From Phragmites australis (Eukaryota > Streptophyta > Magnoliopsida > Poales > Poaceae), in contig NC_084933.1 in NCBI RefSeq assembly GCF_958298935.1, positions 31,993,834 through 32,057,833 of the forward strand: 64,000 nucleotides of DNA, in the 5' to 3' direction. Positions 22,380 to 32,932 of this stretch are shown piece by piece; the stretch's first letter is position 1, and the number at the start of each line of letters is the position of its first letter. Position numbers and translations under genes: made by a program. The notes below the pieces were generated by a model, which was given only the letters and a program-made list of their open reading frames with translations, did no database searches and had not been told where the DNA came from.

Positions 22380-22885
22380 AATCAGGATTTGACATCTATA
22401 GCAAGAGAGAGGTCATACAGGAACTCAGATAGCATCTCAAGAAACGTGATGAGAGGATCATGGAGATGCAAGCTCAGATTGCAGATCTTAAGAGCTCTCT
22501 TAACATTTAGGTGACATAGTCCACCAATCTGCAATCTCAGCTGGATGCTACCAATCAAGGTCTGTTTGAATCTAGGCGAGAGATTCAACATCTAAGGAAG
22601 ATCATTGCAGATCATTGTGTTGCAGAAGCACTCTCTCACGAGAAACCTTTGCAAGCTAGACATTGGCAGTCAGATCAATGGCTATGCTGATGGCAATGTT
22701 GATGATCTTGAGTTGCATTGTCTTGATATCGAGAAGAGGAAGGGAGAGATATAGAGAGGGCAGAGATGTTGAAGAAAGAGGTTGACGTCGTGCTTCAGAG
22801 TTACAAGGAATAGAAGGTGGTGCTCTCCTTAAAGATCAAGGAGTTGTAGGAAAAACTATCAGCACAAGTGCCAGGCATCTTGTAG
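22380..22885 (+). pseudogene. Decayed coiled-coil protein exon (host gene fragment)
   Basis: After a splice-acceptor-like CCCTGTGTTTCAG the plus frame reads a heptad-rich stretch. It includes SKREVIQELR, HLKKRDERIMEMQAQIADLK, LQSQLDATNQGLFESRREIQ and HLRKIIADHCVAEALSHEK, then after a frame change NGYADGNVDDLELHCLDIEK and a C-terminal KIKEL.EKLSAQVPGIL ending in TAG at 22883-22885. At least five in-frame stops replace probable Gln/Glu codons, and frame changes occur. The pattern is that of a long-dead exon of a plant coiled-coil protein. I do not recognise the parent with confidence. Confidence 0.5.
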
Positions 22886-22970
22886 GATCTATGCATAATG
22901 TTTTCTTAGAAGAATGAATCTATGCATAATGTCTTTTTAGTAGAATGAATCTATGCATAATGTTGTTGCG
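22886..22970. repeat. Short tandem repeat (GAATCTATGCATAATGT)
   Basis: Three direct copies of roughly 37 bp, each containing ATCTATGCATAATGT, directly follow the coiled-coil pseudogene's stop codon. Confidence 0.8.
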
Positions 22971-23629
22971 AGCAGAAGGGGAAGTCCTGCTCCAAAGATT
23001 GCAGGAAAAGCTCTTGGCAATCGGTACACATGCCAAACACCATGCTAGGATATTTGTGGAATGCTTCCCTTTTCTTTTTAGAGGGGAAATTTGCATAATT
23101 TTAGGTCAATTTATTTATTTCTTTTCTGTCATAAGGTTAAGCCGATTTGCTTTCTTCCTTTTCAGTATGTGCCCTTGGTTGTTGGGGGTTTAGAAGGGAT
23201 TCTTTTCTCAATTGCTAGACCTAGGGTAGCTCAATTGAACCTCATACTCGATTTGCTTTCTTCCTTTGGATACCGTTGCAATGCACGTGCATTCTTTTTT
23301 TTAGTACATGTTTCACTTTTCTATATGTGTGACACAGATGGATTCTTTTGAGGATAAAAAACAATCAACATGTATAAGCACTGTGAGTGTTCTCAACGGC
23401 ATTGTGGTTTAGATTAAGCAATTGACCATCTGGTTATGTATTTTTTTTTTTACAATCATTGAGCTTCATCAAGGTGAAGAAGTAACATGCTATTCACACA
23501 GGACGAGGGGCCAACCTCACCTCCCATCTCTTAGGTCTCCTCCCATCTGAGATCTCTCTCCCTCTCGGTTTGCTCGTGAATGTTTTCAGGTTTCTTCTTT
23601 ACTTTTGTGTGTCTGAATCTCTATTGCAG
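22971..23629. other. No recognisable gene
   Basis: T-rich sequence between two gene fragments. The open frame at 22945-23193 has no family motif. The last part (23.59-23.63 kb) is pyrimidine-rich and ends CTATTGCAG, a good splice acceptor for the next fragment. Confidence 0.4.
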
Positions 23630-23823
23630 AGTGGCTGCAGGTTGGGAATCTACAGAGGATCATGACTCATGAGCAAGGCCACCTCCAAGGTGCTCAACCG
23701 GTGGAAATTCAATAACCTGCAGAATCCATTGCTGGTGAACATGAGCAATGCCACCTCTGAGGTGCTTGAGCGGTGGAAATTCAACATCAAAACCGACACC
23801 GAGGTCGCCGATAAGGGGTGTGT
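23630..23823 (+). pseudogene. MAD2-like spindle-checkpoint exon fragment with internal duplication
   Basis: After the acceptor CTATTGCAG the plus strand reads (E)WLQVGNLQRIM, then, one frame over, MSKATSKVLNRWKFNN. A second, better preserved copy follows: MSNATSEVLERWKFNIKTDT followed by EVADKG. Plant MAD2 (HORMA-domain checkpoint protein) has the order EWL.AGKLQRI, MSKATSEVLERWNFNI, ETD.EVVEKG, so the match covers one central exon. The MSKATSEVLERW block is present twice in a row with a short linker. The retained splice acceptor argues for a DNA-level copy, not a processed one. The rest of MAD2 is not visible nearby, so the fragment is non-functional as a checkpoint protein. Confidence 0.65.
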
Positions 23824-25072
23824 CAAGTTCACTCGCTCCTAAATATTCATCTCCTTGCCACGTTCAACCCAATCAAACTTGAATGGACCCGACATGTGCC
23901 ACGATGGAGAACGAGTTGAGCGACATCAGCACCCATGTGGTGGGTCAGAGAGAGTATGAGAAGATGGGTGCAGAGCGGATGCTGGCTAGCACGAGCTCAC
24001 ATAGGCAGCAATGTGCTTTGTCGGTGATGGTATGACAGGCATACATTGACTTTACCTGTGTGTGGCACACGTGCGTGATTACTAGTGATCTATAAATCCA
24101 AGAAAAAATCTAGTAATTAGGTGGACTTGTTTTAGTTGGAAAGAGTGGGATTTGGAATGACCTAGCACCACCTCTGCATCGGTCGCTATCAACTAGCAGG
24201 TTAGCAGCAATAGCATATATAGTACCCACTCTCACAGTCAATAGCAATAGCATCATCGAGCACTTACTCACACATACATATGTCAAATTACGTTGTCTTA
24301 ATTAATAAGTACTGGAGCATATAATATAATCGTATGAATTTTTGATGCATTACAATCGACAACTGCATCCAACGGCTCACAACATTTCTTCTTCCTTTAG
24401 ATGGATACTGTTCTCCCCCCTCCTTTTTTTCCTCTGAGCTCGCCTCCAACACTCCCCGCGCCCTCACTTTCTCCGCCTCCAGCGCGGGCTCCTGCCGCCG
24501 GATGGATCCCCTGCCGAACAGTACTACTGTCAGACCCGAACACTAATGGGATACTATTCTTCCCCTGTAAGTATCACGAATTTCAGTCGCCTGTCAGTAT
24601 AGTAAAAGTGATAGTTTGGTTTTGATATTAGTTAGGAAACGGCCGGTAGGAATTAAGGAGTACTGTATTAAGCTCGGGTGCATGCATGATGCAGCGGTGA
24701 TATACTCAACCAACGGACGGACCGTAGCCATGGATGATGGATCCAGTGCATGCATGTAGGAGCTCGATCGCTGAGAAAGCAGATCCATCCATCATCGATC
24801 GGCGGGCGATGGAGCCGGCCGTTCCCTTGAATACGTTAACTGCAGAGCGCGCGTACGTGGCTTCAATTTTACCTTGATAGTCGGTCGTTGCTTGTTTAGC
24901 GTCCCGCCCTTGCATGCCTACTATTATTAGTTTCTAGCTAGGCAACTTTACCCAGCCGGCCGCCCGGCCATGATCGATCGACAATCTAATAATTCATCTC
25001 GTCGATCGTTCAGTTCGCGCCGGCGACCGAGAAAGGCAAGACAACTCTGCTGTTGCATCCATCCATCCATCA
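23824..25072. other. Intergenic; upstream region of cytochrome c
   Basis: A coding-like patch at about 23.90-24.03 kb (MENELSDISTHVVGQREYEK, continuing with MGAERMLAST) may be another gene scrap; its family is not recognised. Sequence from 24.6 kb on is rich in GCATGC and GATCGATCG-type motifs, and the last 100 bp before the ATG is a CATC repeat leader. No clear TATA box was found. Confidence 0.4.
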
Positions 25073-25414
25073 ATGGCTTCGTTCGGTGAGGCCCCCGCGG
25101 GCGACGCCGACAGCGGCGAGAAGATCTTCCGGACCAAGTGCGCGCAGTGCCACACGGTGGAGCGCGGCGGCGCGCACAAGCAGGGGCCCAACCTGCACGG
25201 CCTCTTCGGGCGCCAGTCCGGCACCACCCTCGGCTACGCCTACTCCACGGCGAACAAGAACATGGCCGTCGTCTGGGAAGAAGGCACCCTCTACGACTAC
25301 CTTCTCAACCCCAAGAAGTACATCCCCGGCACCAAGATGGTCTTCCCGGGGCTCAAGAAGCCCAAGGAGCGCACAGACCTCATCGCCTACCTCAAGGAAT
25401 CCACCACCGCTTAA
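25073..25414 (+). CDS. Cytochrome c (mitochondrial electron carrier)
   Basis: A 113-residue protein of normal plant cytochrome c length in one uninterrupted frame. It has the plant N-terminal extension MASFGEAP, heme attachment motif CAQCH (Cys23, Cys26, His27), [20 protein letters not shown], then [11 protein letters not shown] carrying the axial ligand Met89, and a normal C-terminal helix. It shuttles electrons from complex III to complex IV in the intermembrane space. The ATG at 25073 is chosen because MASF is the family start; the reading starts just after a CATC-repeat leader. Codons are strongly GC-rich at third positions. Several residues differ from the usual grass protein (for example VERGGA in place of V(D/E)KGAG, and GDADSG in the N-terminal part), so it may be a minor isoform or an intronless copy. 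All heme-binding residues are kept. Confidence 0.95.
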   Translation: MASFGEAPAGDADSGEKIFRTKCAQCHTVERGGAHKQGPNLHGLFGRQSGTTLGYAYSTANKNMAVVWEEGTLYDYLLNPKKYIPGTKMVFPGLKKPKERTDLIAYLKESTTA

Positions 25415-25550
25415 TTCGCCGACCTCAACGAATAATCCAGCTCAATTTGTATTTATATGGTGCTTTTATCGTACACAATTTGCATTCATTTCCACGCATG
25501 TACGCACTAGCTACCACACGATGGATCCAGCTTGCTCGCTAGTGCATGCC

Positions 25551-25556
25551 AATAAA
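25551..25556 (+). terminator. Possible polyadenylation signal of cytochrome c
   Basis: AATAAA lies 137 bp after the stop codon and is followed by T-rich sequence. The spacing fits a plant 3' UTR. Confidence 0.5.
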
Positions 25557-25629
25557 TTTATATATGAAACTTATTTTTTCTCATCAAGTACTCGAACCTA
25601 CATATTCTTTGCTATTGATTGATTGGTCC

Positions 25630-26539
25630 ATTCAATTTGTCGAGATCCTCTCGGTACCGGTGGAATGTTTAATTTGTTCCACTGCAACTAATGTGTATAT
25701 TGCTAACCAATGAACGCGTTGAGCACACTGATTACTTGCTACGAGGCTTTCAGACACTGTTGATAGGTATCAGAAGTTGCTAAACTAGGTTTCAGAAATT
25801 ATTTAATTTGCAAGTTTTAAAGCAAATTGTTGAACTAGGTTTAAAAAATTATTGATAGTTTTCAAAAACTGTTTTTCAGAAATTTAGGGTTTTGGGTAAA
25901 TCACTTAAAGCGCTCGCATATGTGTAAATTATAAATTGTTAACCCTGGTGACACGAGTGGTTCCCACAGCAAGGTACTACGAGAGTACTAGTTCACCACA
26001 AAATATAAATACTGGGAGCTAATACAAGTGAGGGAGGCTCAAAATCCCTCCAGATTTCACTCTCTAATAGATGAATTTGGTCAAACTGACCTATTCTATG
26101 CTCTTCTCCTCTCATCTAATCCGAAATCACACATAACCTTAGTCACTTCTTAGGCAACTGTTTGATTGACTACCAACTCTGGCAAACCACACTTTGTTAG
26201 CACCTTGCCTCACACATCATACACTCAATTTTCTGGACTAACTTTGCCACACTTGTGACTAAAAAATTATTCGCCATATTTCTTTTTGACAAGCCACACT
26301 TTGCCTAACCTAGTTGTAGCAAACTTAGTGAGCAACCAAACAAACCCTAAAAAACTAACCTACCAACAGTTGGAGAAGAAGACCATATTGCTAGAATTTT
26401 GCAAATGACTCCAATTCAGCCTTGCTGCAACGTAACATGCCTAAGCAATGATTTTCAAGATAAATGAGCCAGAATGACTTCTAAATGGTGAAACATGAGA
26501 TGCACATCACAATTATCCACATCAACGACAATCAAATTG
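25630..26539. other. No recognisable gene
   Basis: AT-rich sequence with small imperfect direct repeats around AACTAGGTTT (25.77-25.86 kb). The stretch at 26.15-26.35 kb (GGCAACTGTTTG to CAACCAAACAAACCCT) resembles MITE-like intergenic sequence, but I could not define ends. Confidence 0.35.
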
Positions 26540-26850
26540 TGGAGCAAACACATCATTCTTCTTGGTGCCAAAAGTCAAATCTTCAAATGTTCCACAGAGC
26601 TCGCTTGGGCAAGCACGAACACCAAATCCAAACAATGTTCAAACTTTGGCCTTCCGGATCACCTTGGTTAACATATCAGTTGGGCTGTCTTTATGCCAAT
26701 GTTGTCAACATACAAATATTCCTTTTCACATGAAGCCAAATGAAGAATTTGCGCACATCTACTTGGTTCTCTTGTGAAACTTTTCATATTTTGCAAGGTG
26801 AATAGCACTTTGGCCATCACAAAAGACCATATGATCAATTTGCACTATCA
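26540..26850 (-). pseudogene. Copia RNase H C-terminal fragment
   Basis: The minus strand reads VFCDGQSAIHLAKYEKFHKR, TK, then after stops and a frame change TDMLTKVIRKAKF. This is the C-terminal RNase H block of Ty1-copia polyproteins (CD.QSAIHLAKNPKFH.RTKH ... PADMLTK). It contains at least three in-frame stops. The PTDMLTK type resembles the Tork/Angela group, so it is probably not the missing end of the element at 27.3-30.9 kb. Confidence 0.7.
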
Positions 26851-27270
26851 CAGAAATAGTCAAAGAAGATGGAGTGTTACAAACAGTTACCTAGGACCCG
26901 TCACTGACTAAGTACGCACATACGGTTGTTAGGCAACAAGTGTATGTCACATGGCCCACCGTCTAGGCGTGTCAGTTCCTATAGACAGGTTTCCTTAAAA
27001 GCTGTCTACAACTATGACGCATACATTTTTTTCCTATAAAAACCATATGTGTTTAGCTGATGAAAACTGATGATTTTTTATAAATATCAATTTGAGTACT
27101 ATTTTAAAGACCTTGTACTATTCCTGTATGTATTTAAAGACCTTGTACTATTTTAAATTTGATTGCTCCAATTTGAGTGCCACTCTCCTGTTCCCATTAC
27201 CTCTCTCCTGGGTGCAATGATGCAACCGACATTCTCTCTCCCTCTTTTTACAAGCGAAGTTCTCAAAGAA
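26851..27270. other. Unassigned sequence between two copia relics
   Basis: It contains GACCCGTCACTGAC and CTATAGACAGG motifs at 26.90-27.00 kb that recall subterminal parts of DNA transposons. A short direct repeat TTTAAAGACCTTGTACTATT (about 27,104 and 27,136) is also present. No gene is seen. Confidence 0.3.
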
Positions 27271-30200
27271 ACTGACATATCTAGCAACACTCGACAACGG
27301 CATGGGCAACAACTTGATACTCAGCCTCAGCGCTGGAGCAGGAGACAGTCATGAAGCGCCGGGTGTCAGGACAATCAACCAAATCCGAATTGGAGTAAGC
27401 GGTGAGGGCCGTGGTGGAGGAAGCATGGAGGTGCAAACCATGGTCCAGTGTGCCCTTGACATACCTCAAGATACACTTGATGGGCGCTAGATGAGGCTTG
27501 TGAGGACCATGCATGTGAAGACAAGCCTGCTGAACGGTGTAGGATATATCTGGCCTTGTGAGAGTCGGGTACTGTAGGGCTCCTACGATACTCCTGTGCT
27601 CAGTGGCATCTGCAACCGAGGCGCCAGCAAAGGAAGGCAACTTGGACTGAGTGTTAATAGGGGTGGTGTTAAAATGGCAATCACTCGTGCCAGCCTCTTG
27701 GAGAAGATTAGCCGCATATTGTCTTTGAGAGAGAGAGAAATCCCAAAGCAGATCATGCCACGGAGATGCCGAGGAAGTAGTGTAGGTCTCCAAGATCCGT
27801 CATGGCGAACTCCTTGTGCAGGCAATTATTGAGTCGACTTAGGAGCTCAGTAGAAGATGCCGTGATGATGATGTCATCGACATATAGTAACAGAAATGTC
27901 GCATCCTTCCCAGCATGAAGAACAAAGAGGGATGTGTCAGAGACGAAAGTGACGAATCCCAATGATGTAATGTGGAAGGCAAAGCATTGGTACCAGGCGT
28001 GAGGTGCCTGTTTGAGACCATAAAGGGATTTGAGGAGGCGACAGATGTTGTGCGGACGTCGTGGAGCCACAAATCCTAATGATTGTTTGTAGTAGACAGT
28101 TTCATCAAGAGTGCTGTTGAGGAAGGCATTCTTGTCATCTAGTTGACGAACTGACTAGGAGCGAGAGGCGATGATGCTAAGGATGATTCAAATAGTGGCC
28201 GGTTTGACAACCGGGCTGAAAGTCTTATCGTAGTCGATCCCCGGCTGCTGGGAATAGCCGTGAACAATCCAGCATGCCTTGTAGCATGTTAAGGATCCGT
28301 CAGAGTTGAACTTGTGCTTGAATATCCATTTTCCAGATACTACATTAGCACTAGGAGGCCAAGGTACAAAGGTCCAGGTGCCATTGTCGATGAGGGCCTT
28401 GTGCTCTTCCACCATAGCCTACCGCTAGTGTTCATCCTTGATGGCAGACTTGTAAGATGCCGATGTTGAGGTCGGAGAAGCTGTATTTCTAGATGGGGAC
28501 GACGATGTCGGCCTTGGCCTGGGTGTGCATTAGATGCGGACTGAGCCCTGGGCGCATCACGCCTGCTGCTGATGGCAGTGCGGCCTGTACGGGAGCCGCG
28601 ACAGCAGGAGCAGGCGGTTCTGACGTGGAGGCCGCACGGGATGCAGTTGACCGCCTGATGTAGACGTGTTGAACAGGAAGCCATGCGACTAGCGTCGGTG
28701 CAGGAGGTGGCATAAGGGCCGCATGTGCTTGTTGAGAAGGCTGGGTGGCCAGTTGGGGCATGAGTGGATCAGGAAGATATGATCCGTCGAAGTCCTGCAA
28801 AAAATCCATGTCTCTGGCCATAGGGGATGAGGACAAGGTTGGTGTGGAAAAGGGAAACATAGACTCATCAAACACCACATGTTGAGAGCCAATGATACGG
28901 CGGCTGGAAGGATCGTAGCAACGGTAGCTACTATGATTAGCAGGATAGCCTAGAAAGATACAAGCAATAGAACGAGGCTGAAGTTTGTGTGTTGTTGTGG
29001 GAAGAAGGTTTGGTTAACAGAGGCAACCAAAGACCCGTAGATGATCATATGAAGGATGGATGCCTTGAAGGGTGAAATATGGTGTGGCAACATTGAGAAA
29101 CTTAGAAGGTCGCCTATTTAAGAGATAGGTGGCAGTTTCTAGTGTTTCGGCCCAAAAACGAGGTGGCAGCTGCGCTTCGAAGAGAAGACTATGCACAACA
29201 TCATTGATGGTGCGGATGGCATGCTCGGTCATTCGTTTTGTTGAGAGGCATAGGGGCAGGAGCAGTGAAGCTCAACAACGTGTTGAGTGAAGAAGGTGGT
29301 GGTCTTGTTGTTGACGAACTCTCTACCATTGTCTGTTTGAATGGAGAGGATAGGAACACCAAATTGTGTAAGAGAATGGTCGAAGCAGGAGACAGGAATG
29401 GAGTTCCCGTTCCCGACCGTGACAGAGAAGGGAGTGAGCAAAGAAGAAATATGGTGTAAGATACCATCATCTGGGGTCATGTGCTCAAAAGCACTGGAGT
29501 CCATGACCCATGTGCCTGGGTTGAATTGAAGGTTGTTCATGGTGGCGTTGAGGCTGGCGCTGTCCCAAGGTGCCTGCGTAGCCGTGGGCGTCGGTAGTTG
29601 AGACTGGTACAGAGGAGCTGCAGTGGTGTTGTAGGTGTGTGGAGGACGAGAGCCGAGGATGCCAGAGCCGCTGTAAGGACGAGGGCTCGCCTTGAGGAGC
29701 CCCGTCGTAGGGTGGCAACCACTGGCCCTGGCTGGGGTTGACATAGAATCAGGGGCCAGTCGGCGGGGCGAAGCGAGGGGCTGAGCCACTGCCTTGGCTG
29801 CCACCGTAGCCCCCTTCGCCCTTCTTCTTGCCCTTGTGCTTCTCGTTGGAGCCACTGCCACTGGAAGAAGCGTCGTTGCAGGCGCCACCATTGCAAGTAA
29901 CTTGCTGACGGTGGAGAGGAGGGCTGATGCGGCCTCGACTGTGGCGGTGTTAGCGAGGCGCATCTCCTCCATGAGAAGCTTGTTGCGGGTGGTGCGGAAG
30001 TTGGGGAGAGGCGAGGACATGGTGATCGTCGTGGTGGCACCAGCCATGGTTTTATTGAGTCCGTAGAGGATGTTGAGGACGAGGGTGCGATTGGTGATGG
30101 GAGTCAGTGTTGTGGAGAGCATCGGCGAGACGCTTTTACTCCTTGCAATAGGCGGTGATGGAGAGATCACCTTGTTGGAGACTGTGGAACTCGTTTAGCA

Positions 30201-30640
30201 GAACGATGGCATGACTCTCCTTGTTGCCGCAGAAGAGAGCCTCAACCATGACGTAGAGATCGCGCGCGGTTTGGTCCTGCTCAAGGATGACATTGAAGAC
30301 GTCGCCGGCGATGGACCCGTACATGATGGATCACACTGAGTAGTTGTTCTGCAACCATGTGGCGTCGTTGGGCTTTGCCGGAGAGGAGCCGTTGACATGG
30401 TGGAGCAGAACATGGCGTCCGAGTGGAGCTTGGAAGAAAATGATCCACTTGGAGAAGTTTGCTACATCAAGTTCTAGTATTACAAGAACTTACGCACGCG
30501 ATGAACCAGTCAAGGAGGTGGCAGCAGGCAGGCTGGAGGTGTTAAGGGGAGGTATGGGTGGCATCTCGACGCTGAGAGAGGTGTTGTGGGTGGAGTTTCG
30601 GTGGACATGGCAGCGGAAGCAGCTCAGGATTAAGAGATCA
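27271..30640 (-). pseudogene. Copia gag-pol relic
   Basis: On the minus strand: a UBN2-type gag stretch (DVFNVILEQDQTARDLYVMV and EFHSLQQGDLSITAYC, about 30.1-30.4 kb) with stops; then a Pro/Ser-rich gag tail. The protease follows (WVMDSSAFEHMTPD; the usual DSGA is DSSA here). A deletion joins VGNGNSIPVS directly to integrase FGVPILSIQTDNGREFVNN (about 29.34 kb), removing most of protease and the integrase zinc-binding part. Integrase continues with RFWAETLETATYLLNRRPSK (29.1 kb). Reverse transcriptase shows NGTWTFVPWP, KSLYGLKQAPHAWYQ and LLLYVDDIIIT (YVDD at 27872-27883). RNase H stops at SSAEAEYQVVAHAVVEC. Frameshifts and stops are frequent. Confidence 0.85.
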
Positions 30641-30651
30641 AACTGATACCA

Positions 30652-30891
30652 TGAAAGAATGAGAGAAGGGTAATACAGCACACAACAAAAGGCTGCAAGG
30701 CTGCATATATTTATACTCATAAAAGAGGGATTACAGGGGCTATAATGATCCATTAAGTATCAAAATTATAGCTGTACAAATTTACAATTAATACAGTAAA
30801 TAGCTGTACAAATCTGCAATGAAAGCAATAAATAGAGAATAATAATTCTGCAATAAGTGCGGAGTAATATCAGAGATTGAAATCTCTAACA
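30652..30891 (-). mobile_element. 5' LTR of the copia element (240 bp)
   Basis: Read on the minus strand it starts TGTTAGAGATTTC and ends CATTCTTTCA, followed at once by TGGTATCAGTTTG, a tRNA-iMet primer-binding site. A TATAAATATATG box lies at about 30,700-30,715 on the minus strand. Short LTRs of this size are normal for several copia groups. Confidence 0.85.
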
Positions 30892-30934
30892 TTCACGAAT
30901 GATGACTCTACTGGGAAGAAACCTTTAGTCTGTA

Positions 30935-30965
30935 CTAGTTGAGTGCTCGTGCGTTACAACGGGAA
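30935..30965 (-). other. Helitron 3' terminus (hairpin plus CTAG)
   Basis: On the minus strand CCCGT-TGTAACGC-ACGAG forms a short stem with one mismatch, followed by CACTCAA and CTAG at 30938-30935. This is the rolling-circle termination structure of the superfamily. Confidence 0.85.
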
Positions 30966-32932
30966 CTAAAACTTTTTACGTGATAAATATTGTTAACTGG
31001 GTGGAACAGGTGCAAAACAACTGCCTCAACTTATGGTAGAGATTACATATAAAACAATTCATGCCTAAAAAATTATTGATTTTCAATAGATTGTATATTA
31101 TCATGGATAACTAAATATGGTGCAACAGAAAATGATGTACCATAGACGGCGAAACAATAGGTTCCTGCTTTCAGTTCGTTTACTTCACACGGTTGAAAGC
31201 CATCCAATCTTTTAAAGAATGCACTGTCAGGATCCTTCGCAGTAGCAGCCTAGTAGTAATTGGAGCTTGTAAAAGAGAACCCACAAAGAAACACAACGAG
31301 AGGCAAAAAGGCACTAACTTGTATACTCACCGAATTATTTTGTTCAAATCGATATACAGGAAAGCCTAGAAAGAACATCCCCGCAGAAGCAACTTTCCCG
31401 GTCTTTGCACTATCCTCCTGCACAAAGCTGATAGATGTTAGGTCATGTAATCATGCTCAAACAATTACATGGTAAAATCACAAAGTTTCCTTTAGAATAT
31501 AAGAAGATTGTCAAACAGCAGATTTTTAATTATGAAATGGAAGGAACTTCAACAAATAATAAGTTAGTATATGAAGCTCTTTCATAAAAATGCATCTGTT
31601 TTATGCTCTTGTAAGGCCCCACGACATACTAATTGTTTGGTTTATGTCTTCCCTTTATCCGGAAGGTCTCAACTGAGTTACTGGGGTTGGATCTTTAGAC
31701 ATGATATCTGAGTCAACATCGCAACTACCGATACAGGATTAATCAATTGCAATAGATTATTACATTTACCACACTCACACACACTTCCACAAGAACATAC
31801 ATGAAGGGCCTGACGCTCCCATTAAGTTGTCAGCATGCATACACACCTGTGTAGTTGTAAGAACAGCTCTCTCAAACCAAGTGGGAGTAATACCCTCATA
31901 CAGTATCAAGCTTTGCAGGGCCAGATATTACTGTTTTCTTTCTTAGTGACCACATTGCACAACAGCTCACAACATGCTCACAATCAGATAGCTTCGGATA
32001 ATTAATTGGTTGTTTAATTTGCAGCAAAGTGGTGAGGTCGCAGCTATTTCGGTGCTTCTGAATGGATCGTAAAACAACATTTGATATGAAGTTGGTTAAG
32101 GTTAAAAGTTAAGGTACACGCAGTTTATCCCTCGGGAGACTATGCAGGACAATGTGTAAGGTAGAGACCCTTGGTAATATATCTGGACCAATAATAGATG
32201 ATACCAAGGAACATATTAGGCATTTACATGATATCACAAAAGTAATTCCTACAGGCCATCAAATACAACATTGACCCCATGAGATTGAGAAAGCTAATTA
32301 TGTCAGGATGAGAAATTTCCCAATCAACGATATTACTGCACTGTCATTAATCATTTCGGGGGAACTCACTACACCCATGTAAGCATTTCACATCAAATCG
32401 GGCAAACGCAGCATTACCACGTGTTCAAAAGTTCAAGCCTCTGATCTCTCAAATCACAAGCTAGGAACGAATTGTTGTTGTGATCTCTCAAAACACGCTC
32501 AAAGTCAAGCCTCTCATCGAGATTGATCTAATTGGACGCGCAACCATCGAAGATCTCATTGCAATACCTGAATTGTGATCACTAAATATCAAGCATTACA
32601 ACAAGCAATGAATTTAGCTACCAATGTCGGATCGGAAAAAAATATTCTCTTGCATACTACCAGCATCAAAGCAGGATAAAAAAAATTGTATAACAATTTT
32701 TCGATAGCTAAACAAATCCTATCATGTGTGCTAAACATGCAAGGGAGTTGACCTGCACAAATGAAAATAACTAAAATTAGATGGATAAAATTCAAAAAAA
32801 GCAAATCATGATTATGTAGAGTATAAATGACTAATATGCCACAAATACCTCGCCTATGCCGTAAGGACCTCTCTGTAGACGATGTTCATCGTGTATGTAC
32901 TACTTTGCTTTGAGCACTTCTTTTTTTTGTCA
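30966..32932. other. Non-coding 3' part of the Helitron
   Basis: AT-rich sequence between the helicase stop codon and the 3' hairpin. No captured gene fragment was recognised. Confidence 0.5.

Larger units (their letters stand above)
27271..30891 (-). mobile_element. Ty1-copia retrotransposon, 3'-truncated and internally deleted
   Basis: On the minus strand: LTR 30891-30652, primer-binding site TGGTATCAG directly after it, gag relic, protease joined to integrase by a deletion, then reverse transcriptase and the start of RNase H, where the element breaks at about 27.27 kb. No 3' LTR is seen. Confidence 0.85.
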
